From NCBI GenBank assembly GCA_027314825.1, contig DAHVAB010000053.1, forward strand, positions 1 to 10,764: a stretch of DNA of 10,764 nt. Reading direction: 5' to 3'. A program made the position numbers and the translations under genes. This document shows, piece by piece, positions 6,087-10,764 of the stretch. This DNA is from Solirubrobacterales bacterium (GTDB lineage Bacteria; Actinomycetota; Thermoleophilia; Solirubrobacterales; Solirubrobacteraceae). Every line of letters starts with the position of its first letter. Within the stretch, counting starts at the first letter, position 1. The notes under the pieces were generated by a model. The model did not search any database. It had not been told where the DNA came from and saw only the letters and a program-made list of their open reading frames with translations.

Positions 6087-7043
6087 GTGGGGCTGTCGAG
6101 CAGGGCCATCAAAGCGACCGCGTGGGCGGTCGTGGCGGCCGGCGTGGCCGCCCCGTTGGTGCGCAGGCGCCTGAAGCTGGCGCCCGCCGTGACGCAGACG
6201 ATCGCGGTCGGAGCCCCGCTCGGGATGAGCGTCGCGCTGCCGCGCTCGCGAAAGCGGGACGTCGCGGTCTGCGCCCTGCAGATGTGGGCCTACGTGGCGG
6301 CGTACAAGGCTCCCAACGACGAGCAGGCCGCCGAGCGGCGGCGGGTCCATATCGACTATCCGATCGCGATCGACAGGGTGATCGGCCTCGGCAGGCTGCC
6401 GACGGCGCGCCTGCAGCGCGCGCTCGCCTCGCCGGGCCGGTGGCGGCGCCTGGACCGCGTGCTGGTGTGGGTGCACTGGTTCTGGTTCACCGTCCCGCAC
6501 ACAGCGCTCGCGTTCATCCTGTGGAGGCACCCTCAGCGCTTCGCGAGGGCGGCCGTGATGACCTACGCGGTCTTCGATCTGGGCGCCTGCGTCTACTGGC
6601 TGGTGCCGACCGCGCCGCCCTGGTACGCGGCATCGGTCGCCGGCCGCAGGGAGGTGGGCGGTGACGTCGCCGTGCGGCGAATGATGGTCGAGTACGGCGA
6701 GTTCTTCTGGAAAGACGGTTGGGGGCCGCTCTACAGCGTGCTCGGCGGCAACCCGGTCGCGGCGATGCCCTCGTTGCACTTCGCCACCTCGCTGATGGCG
6801 GCGCTGCTGCTGGCCGAGACCGGCCGTCTGGCCGGCTTCGTCGGCTGGAGCTACACGGTGACGCTCGGCTTCGCGCTCATCTACCTCGGCGAGCACTACG
6901 CGGTCGATCTGGCGGCCGGCGCGGCGCTGACGGTCGCGGTGCGGCGCCTCGGACCACATGTCGGCCCGCGCTTGGGTCGGGTCGGGGACGTGATCGCTGC
7001 CCTGGAGGCCAGGTCGAACCCGCCGGGGGCGCAAAGGCCGTGA
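6087..7043 (+). CDS. PAP2 superfamily membrane enzyme, inositolphosphotransferase (Aur1/Ipt1)-like
   Basis: A polytopic membrane protein of the PAP2 fold, 318 residues from the GTG at 6087. The catalytic signature is A-M-P-S-L-H-F-A-T-S (226-235, His231) and Y-L-G-E-H-Y-A-V-D (266-274, His270 and Asp274). The segments I-D-R-V-I-G-L-G-R-L-P-T-A-R-L-Q (95-110) and L-V-P-T-A-P-P-W-Y (172-180) are typical of the Aur1/Ipt1-like branch, known in fungi as inositol phosphorylceramide synthase and widespread in actinobacteria. Such enzymes move a phospho-headgroup between lipids or remove phosphate. The exact substrate here is unknown. The frame is open back to 5910, but that part overlaps the amidotransferase and is Arg/Pro-rich, so I reject it. 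The stop overlaps the start of the YbhN-like gene, implying co-translation and a shared role in lipid or envelope work. Confidence 0.9.
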   Translation: MGLSSRAIKATAWAVVAAGVAAPLVRRRLKLAPAVTQTIAVGAPLGMSVALPRSRKRDVAVCALQMWAYVAAYKAPNDEQAAERRRVHIDYPIAIDRVIGLGRLPTARLQRALASPGRWRRLDRVLVWVHWFWFTVPHTALAFILWRHPQRFARAAVMTYAVFDLGACVYWLVPTAPPWYAASVAGRREVGGDVAVRRMMVEYGEFFWKDGWGPLYSVLGGNPVAAMPSLHFATSLMAALLLAETGRLAGFVGWSYTVTLGFALIYLGEHYAVDLAAGAALTVAVRRLGPHVGPRLGRVGDVIAALEARSNPPGAQRP

Positions 7044-8239
7044 GCGGCGGCCGGGCACCGACGTACGGGCCACCGCCGCATGACGCGGCGGCACATGAGC
7101 AGCCGCCGCGCGACGCATCGCCACGCGAGGAGCCGCGGCGCGAGGCACGCGAGGCGCCGGCGCACGAGGAGATGCCGCGCCTGCGGGTGAGCAGGAATCA
7201 GGCGCTCGCCTTCGCCGTCTTCATCCTCTCCGGGGTCGCCTTCCTCTACTTCGTGCTGCCGCAGATCTCCGGCGTCACTGCCACGGTCAGGCACATCGGC
7301 GAGGGCGATACGTGGTGGATCGCCGTGGCGATCGTGCTGGAGGTCGCCTCCTTCGGTGGATATGTGGTCCTGTTCCGCGCCGTGTTCATGCGCGAGCGTG
7401 GGCCGATCGGATGGCGGGAGAGCTACCAGATCACGATGGCCGGACTGGCCGCCACCCGCCTGTTCGCCGCCGCCGGTGCTGGCGGGGTCGCGCTCACCGT
7501 CTGGGCCCTGCGCCGCTCCGGGCTCGCGCCGCGACACGTGGCCAGCCGAATGGTGACGTTCATGGCGCTGCTGTACGTGATCTACCCGGCCGTGGTGCTG
7601 CTCGACGGCCTCGGCCTCGGACTCGGCCTGCTGCCGGGCGGCGGATCGTTCGCGATCACGATCGTGCCGGCTATCGCCGCGGCGATCCTGCTCGCGATCG
7701 GCGCGGGCGTGGCGCTCGTGCCGGGCGACATCGAGCGGCGGCTGGCGCGCTTCGCCGGCGCGACCGCCACCGGCCGCCTGGCACGGGCGCTCTCGCGCGC
7801 CGCCGCGGCCCCTGCGCTGCTGGCGGGAGGCGTGCGCGGCGGATTCGAGCTGATCCGCGCGCGCGAGGCGGGCCTCATCGGCGCGCCAGCCTGGTGGGGC
7901 TTCGACGCGTGCGTTCTGTGGGCCTGCTTCGAGGCGTTCGGACATGCGCCGCCGTTCACCGTGATCCTGATGGCCTACTTCGTCGGGATGCTCGGCAACC
8001 TGCTGCCGCTGCCGGGCGGGCTCGGCGGCGTGGAGGGCGCGATGATCGGCGTGCTCGCCATCTTCGGGGTCGAATTCGACCTCTCCGTGCTGGCTGTGCT
8101 CAGCTACCGTGCGATCGCCTTCTGGCTGCCGACTGCGCCCGGGGCGATCGCCTACCTGCAGCTGCGGCGCACGGTCGCCCGGTGGCGCTCGGAGCCGGCC
8201 GCGGCGAGAGCCGGGGAGCGGACCCCGGTGGTACTATAA
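7040..8239 (+). CDS. YbhN/UPF0104 family polytopic membrane protein (LPG-synthase transmembrane type)
   Basis: This protein of 399 residues has about eight transmembrane helices and matches the UPF0104 family (lysylphosphatidylglycerol synthase transmembrane region, AglD-like). Hallmarks are G-N-L-L-P-L-P-G-G-L-G-G-V-E-G (319-333) and Y-R-A-I-A-F-W-L-P-T-A-P-G-A-I-A (356-371). An earlier family-like stretch is A-A-T-R-L-F-A-A-A-G-A-G-G-V-A (137-151). It lacks the soluble aminoacyl-transferase domain of full MprF. Family members are linked to lipid flipping or lipid-linked sugar transfer, but the function is not proven. The GTG start overlaps the PAP2 stop (GTGA). It adds a 44-residue hydrophilic head rich in Pro, Arg and Glu. 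An in-frame ATG at 7172, directly after GAGGAG, would omit it (355 aa), but that ribosome site touches the codon, so spacing is poor. Confidence 0.9.
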   Translation: MSGGRAPTYGPPPHDAAAHEQPPRDASPREEPRREAREAPAHEEMPRLRVSRNQALAFAVFILSGVAFLYFVLPQISGVTATVRHIGEGDTWWIAVAIVLEVASFGGYVVLFRAVFMRERGPIGWRESYQITMAGLAATRLFAAAGAGGVALTVWALRRSGLAPRHVASRMVTFMALLYVIYPAVVLLDGLGLGLGLLPGGGSFAITIVPAIAAAILLAIGAGVALVPGDIERRLARFAGATATGRLARALSRAAAAPALLAGGVRGGFELIRAREAGLIGAPAWWGFDACVLWACFEAFGHAPPFTVILMAYFVGMLGNLLPLPGGLGGVEGAMIGVLAIFGVEFDLSVLAVLSYRAIAFWLPTAPGAIAYLQLRRTVARWRSEPAAARAGERTPVVL

Positions 8240-8240
8240 A
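8229..8240 (+). promoter_or_regulatory. AT-rich extended -10 promoter for trxB overlapping the upstream stop
   Basis: TGG-TACTAT (8229-8237) forms an extended -10 (TGn plus a hexamer with four of six matches), running into TATAAA (8235-8240) and AAGTAAAG. It is the most AT-rich spot in the window and includes the TAA stop of the YbhN-like gene. Transcription would start near 8244, leaving a leader of about 28 bases with a GAAGGACGAGG ribosome site. No -35 hexamer and no SigR-type GGGAAT-N18-GTT motif is visible. Confidence 0.4.
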
Positions 8241-8271
8241 AAGTAAAGCGAGTCTCGAAGGACGAGGTGCG

Positions 8272-9303
8272 ATGAGCGACGTCGAGAATGTGATCATCAT
8301 CGGCAGCGGTCCCGCCGGCTACACGGCCGCGCTGTACACAGCCAGGGCCAACCTCAGCCCCCTGGTCGTAGAGGGGTTCGCGTGGGGCGGCCTGCTGCAG
8401 CAGACGACCGAGGTCGAGAACTACCCGGGCTTCCCGGAGGGAATGATGGGCCCGGAGATGATGCAGCGCTTCCGCGACCAGGCGCAGCGGTTCGGCGCGC
8501 GCCTGGTCACCGACCAGGCCGAGCGGGTGCAGCTGGACGATCAGCCCGGTGGCGTTCACAGGGTCTGGGTCGGCGATGAGGAGCACCGCGCCCGCGCGGT
8601 GATACTGGCGATGGGCGCGGAGCACAAGCGGCTCGGCGTGCCCGGCGAGGAGGAGCTCGGCGGGCGCGGGGTCAGCTACTGCGCGACCTGCGACGCCGCG
8701 TTCTTCAGGGATGCCACGACGCTGATCGTCGGCGGCGGGGACTCGGCGATGGAGGAGGCGATCTTCCTCTCCAAGTTCGCCCGGCACGTGACGATCGTGC
8801 ATCGCCGCGACGAGTTCAGGGCCTCCCCGATCATGTTCGAGCGCGCGAAGGCCCGCGAGAACATCGAGCTGCTCACCCCGTACACGGTCAAGGAGCTGCG
8901 GGCCGGCGACGGCGACGGTGGCGGCGCGCTGCAGCGAGCGGTGCTCAGCCACGCGCAGAGCGGCCAGGAGCGGGAGCTGGAGATCTCCGGAGCCTTCATC
9001 GCGATCGGTCACGAGCCGCAGTCGCAGATCGTCTCCGGGCAGGTGGATGTCGACGAGAACGGGTACGTCGCGGTCGAGGGCCGCTCGACCAGGACCAACC
9101 GGCCCGGGGTCTTTGCCGCCGGCGACCTGGTGGATCACACCTACCGCCAGGCGATCACCGCCGCCGGCTCCGGCTGCCAGGCGGCGCTCGATGCGGAGTG
9201 GTACCTGCGCGACACGCCGGGCGTGCCCCCGCCGGAGGGCATGAGCGAAGGGGATCTGGCCGAGACCCAGTGGCTCGCCACGGGGGCCGGCGAGGCGGCC
9301 TGA
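8272..9303 (+). CDS. trxB: Thioredoxin-disulfide reductase (NADPH, FAD)
   Basis: TrxB uses NADPH through FAD and a redox-active disulfide to reduce thioredoxin in the cytoplasm. The 343-residue protein shows, in order, the FAD-binding G-S-G-P-A-G (11-16), the active-site C-A-T-C-D (Cys137, Cys140), the NADPH-binding G-G-G-D-S-A (154-159) with H-R-R (177-179) to hold the 2'-phosphate, and the second FAD motif G-V-F-A-A-G-D-L (289-296). A C-terminal extension of about 25 residues after Y-L-R-D is Glu/Gly-rich and not needed for the core fold. The open frame runs far upstream, but the ATG at 8272, preceded by AGGACGAGG with a 4-base gap, is the clear start. No trxA gene follows; the next gene is convergent. 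It may be read through from the PAP2-YbhN pair (32-base gap), but probably has its own promoter. Confidence 0.96.
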   Translation: MSDVENVIIIGSGPAGYTAALYTARANLSPLVVEGFAWGGLLQQTTEVENYPGFPEGMMGPEMMQRFRDQAQRFGARLVTDQAERVQLDDQPGGVHRVWVGDEEHRARAVILAMGAEHKRLGVPGEEELGGRGVSYCATCDAAFFRDATTLIVGGGDSAMEEAIFLSKFARHVTIVHRRDEFRASPIMFERAKARENIELLTPYTVKELRAGDGDGGGALQRAVLSHAQSGQERELEISGAFIAIGHEPQSQIVSGQVDVDENGYVAVEGRSTRTNRPGVFAAGDLVDHTYRQAITAAGSGCQAALDAEWYLRDTPGVPPPEGMSEGDLAETQWLATGAGEAA

Positions 9304-9322
9304 GCCTGCGATCCGGCGATCC

Positions 9323-9357
9323 TCGGCCGTCCTTCCGGTCCTGCCCGAGCCGGCCGA
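9323..9357. terminator. Possible shared hairpin between convergent trxB and the dehydrogenase gene
   Basis: The 80-base gap between the two convergent genes contains TCGGCCG at 9323-9329 and its reverse complement CGGCCGA at 9351-9357, a 7-bp stem with a 21-base loop. There is no T-run on either strand, so termination may be factor-dependent. Nothing else stands out in the gap. Confidence 0.25.
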
Positions 9358-9383
9358 TGCCTGCGCGCCCGGGCCTGCGTGTG

Positions 9384-10764
9384 TCAGTACTCGAAGAAGC
9401 CCGCGCCGCTCGCCCGGCCCAGCCGGCCTTCGAGCACCAGCCGCCGCAGCAGCGGCGCCGCCCGGTAGCGCTCCTCGCGGTAGTGGTCGCTGAGAGCGTC
9501 GAGAACGGCCAGCACGTGATCGAGGCCGATCTGGTCGGCCCAGGCCAGCGGCCCGCGCGGGTGGTTGAGGCCGAGGACCATGCCCCGGTCGATGTCCTGC
9601 GCCGTGCCGACCCTTTCGCCGAGTGCGAAGGCACACTCGTTGACAAGCTGGCAGACGATCCGCCCGAGCACCAGGCCGGGGGCGTCGCCGACCCAGGCGA
9701 TGTGCAGCCCGAGCGTGGCGAAGAAGCGCTCGGCACGCTCGGCCGCGATCGGCGAGGTCCGCCCGGTGCGGGTCAGCTCCACCAGCCGGCACTCCTCCAG
9801 CGGGCCGACTACGTGGAAGCCGGCCGCGCCGCCGCCCGCGTCCAGCGCCGCCAGCGAGCCGGCAGCACAGAGGATCAGCTCGGGCGCGCCGTGGGGCCGC
9901 CCGCCGTGAGCGGCGTCGCCATCGATCGCCGCCGGAGGCTCGCCTGCACCTCGCTCGCGCCGAGCGCCCGCCGCTCCCGCTCCGCGCAGCTCGCAGCGCA
10001 CGATCAGCGCCGGCGGCTCGCCGCCGCCGCCGTCCTGCCGCTCCGCGTCCCGGACCTCGTAGCCGGCATCCGCGGTGGCCTGGCGCAGCTGTCCGGCCAG
10101 CGACCCATCGCCTGTGATCACGACGACCCCCTCGCCCTGCGCCGGAGCCGCGGCCGCCGGCGGCTCCGGGTCGGCCGCTCGGGCCGGGGCGCCCTCGGGG
10201 TAGGGGTACCAGCCGCGCCCGCTCTTGCGACCGTGAAGTCCGGCGGCGACCTGCCGGGCCTGCAGAGGAGAGGGCCGCCAGCGCGGCTCGCCGTAGCTGA
10301 GCTCGTGGAAGCTGAGGGAGACCTCGAAGCCGACGTCGACTCCGACGAGGTCGCTCAGCTCGAAGGGCCCCATCCGGAAGCCGCCCGCGAGGCGGCAGAT
10401 CCGGTCGATCGTCTCGATGTCGGAGATCTGCTCAGAGAGCATCCGCAGCGCCTCCAGGCCGAACGGCCGGTTGCAGCGGTTGACCAGGAAGCCCGGGCCG
10501 TCGCTGGCACGGATCACCGTCTTACCCATCGCCTCCCCGGCGGCGCTGGCCACGGCGAGCGCGCGCTCGCCGGAGCGCACCCCGGCGATCACCTCGACCA
10601 GGCGCATGAGTGGTGCCGGGTTGAAGAAGTGCATGCCGACCACCCGCTCGGGATGGCTGGCCGCGGCCGCCACGCCGGTGACCGGAAGCGATGAGGTGTT
10701 GGTGGCAAGGACGCACTCCGCGGAGACGACCTCGCAGAGCCGCTCGAAGATCTCACGCTTGAGA
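9384..10764 (-). CDS. 3-hydroxyacyl-CoA dehydrogenase, two-lobed PaaH/FadB2-like (5' end outside window)
   Basis: It oxidises an L-3-hydroxyacyl-CoA to the 3-ketoacyl-CoA with NAD+. The visible 459 residues start inside the N-terminal Rossmann domain; the nucleotide-binding glycine loop is beyond the right edge. Residues numbered from the edge: A-T-N-T-S-S-L (20-26, Ser24), G-M-H-F-F-N-P (43-49, catalytic His45), L-V-E-V (Glu57) and G-P-G-F-L-V-N-R (89-96, Asn95). The first C-terminal helical domain runs to about 190. Then comes a second, degenerate copy: a Rossmann-like V-V-V-I-T-G-D-G, a low-complexity Gly/Ala/Arg stretch, F-H-V-V-G-P...L-V-E-L and a complete second helical domain ending G-A-G-F-F-E-Y. 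This layout is known from the PaaH/PaaC type (about 500 aa). With the PaaG-like gene it suggests phenylacetate-like or fatty-acid breakdown. The frame remains open to the edge. Confidence 0.93.
   Translation of the reverse strand, partial: LKREIFERLCEVVSAECVLATNTSSLPVTGVAAAASHPERVVGMHFFNPAPLMRLVEVIAGVRSGERALAVASAAGEAMGKTVIRASDGPGFLVNRCNRPFGLEALRMLSEQISDIETIDRICRLAGGFRMGPFELSDLVGVDVGFEVSLSFHELSYGEPRWRPSPLQARQVAAGLHGRKSGRGWYPYPEGAPARAADPEPPAAAAPAQGEGVVVITGDGSLAGQLRQATADAGYEVRDAERQDGGGGEPPALIVRCELRGAGAAGARRERGAGEPPAAIDGDAAHGGRPHGAPELILCAAGSLAALDAGGGAAGFHVVGPLEECRLVELTRTGRTSPIAAERAERFFATLGLHIAWVGDAPGLVLGRIVCQLVNECAFALGERVGTAQDIDRGMVLGLNHPRGPLAWADQIGLDHVLAVLDALSDHYREERYRAAPLLRRLVLEGRLGRASGAGFFEY

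Noticed and set aside
5676..7148. 490-codon minus-strand frame across the amidotransferase and PAP2 genes
   Set aside because: Composition is Arg/Pro/His/Gln-rich with no motif, and it lies opposite two well-supported genes. It is a GC-bias shadow.
7312..8271. Longer trxB frame beginning inside the YbhN-like gene
   Set aside because: The FAD-binding fold begins right after the ATG at 8272, which has a ribosome site. The upstream part is a frame shadow.
8152..9792. 546-codon minus-strand frame opposite trxB
   Set aside because: No family motif, Arg/Gly/Ala-rich composition, and it runs antisense across trxB and out of frame through the dehydrogenase gene.
1..10764. Search for CRISPR arrays, tRNA or rRNA genes, insertion sequences, phage or defence genes
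   Set aside because: No regularly spaced repeats, cloverleaf-like segments, transposase or integrase motifs, or nuclease/helicase modules were found by eye. The gene set is housekeeping metabolism and membrane biology.

Overview
This 10.8 kb window comes from a very GC-rich bacterial chromosome. Third codon positions are almost all G or C, GTG starts are used, and some genes look leaderless or have weak Shine-Dalgarno sites. The gene content (an aa3 cytochrome oxidase cluster, an inositolphosphotransferase-like PAP2 enzyme, PaaG/PaaH-like acyl-CoA enzymes) fits a high-GC actinomycetote. My best guess is the Thermoleophilia/Solirubrobacterales side, but that is inference from gene style and not a database result.

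Left block, minus strand (35-4137): a respiratory cluster transcribed right to left. The order is ctaC (CuA subunit II), ctaD (catalytic subunit I), ctaB (heme O synthase), then a 36-aa one-helix peptide overlapped by a 75-aa two-helix protein. Subunit I carries all heme and CuB ligands plus D- and K-channel residues, so this is an A1-type heme-copper oxidase. Subunit II has no fused cytochrome c domain, so it is aa3 and not caa3. CtaB makes the heme O precursor of the oxidase's heme A. The subunit III and CtaA genes are not in the window.

Middle (4138-6036): an enoyl-CoA hydratase/isomerase-family gene (minus strand) lies upstream of ctaC. The gap between them is a decayed 79-bp tandem duplication that includes the 3' end of the isomerase gene. 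A class I glutamine amidotransferase (PuuD/peptidase C26 type) is transcribed divergently from a 0.1 kb intergenic region.

Right block, plus strand (6087-9303): a PAP2/inositolphosphotransferase-like membrane enzyme overlaps by 4 bases (GTGA) a YbhN/UPF0104 (LPG-synthase transmembrane type) protein. Together they look like a membrane-lipid module. A thioredoxin reductase follows, probably from its own AT-rich promoter overlapping the YbhN stop codon. Converging on it from the right edge is a partial two-lobed 3-hydroxyacyl-CoA dehydrogenase of PaaH/FadB2 style (minus, 9384 to beyond 10764). With the PaaG-like isomerase, it suggests acyl-CoA or phenylacetate-type catabolism nearby.

No tRNA, rRNA, CRISPR array, insertion sequence, integrase or phage gene was seen, and no gene-free stretch exceeds 300 bases. 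I found no new multi-gene system. The most interesting points are a matched change at the oxidase's Mg/Mn site in both subunits, the small-protein tail of the oxidase operon, the tandem duplication upstream of ctaC, and the probable leaderless PAP2 start.
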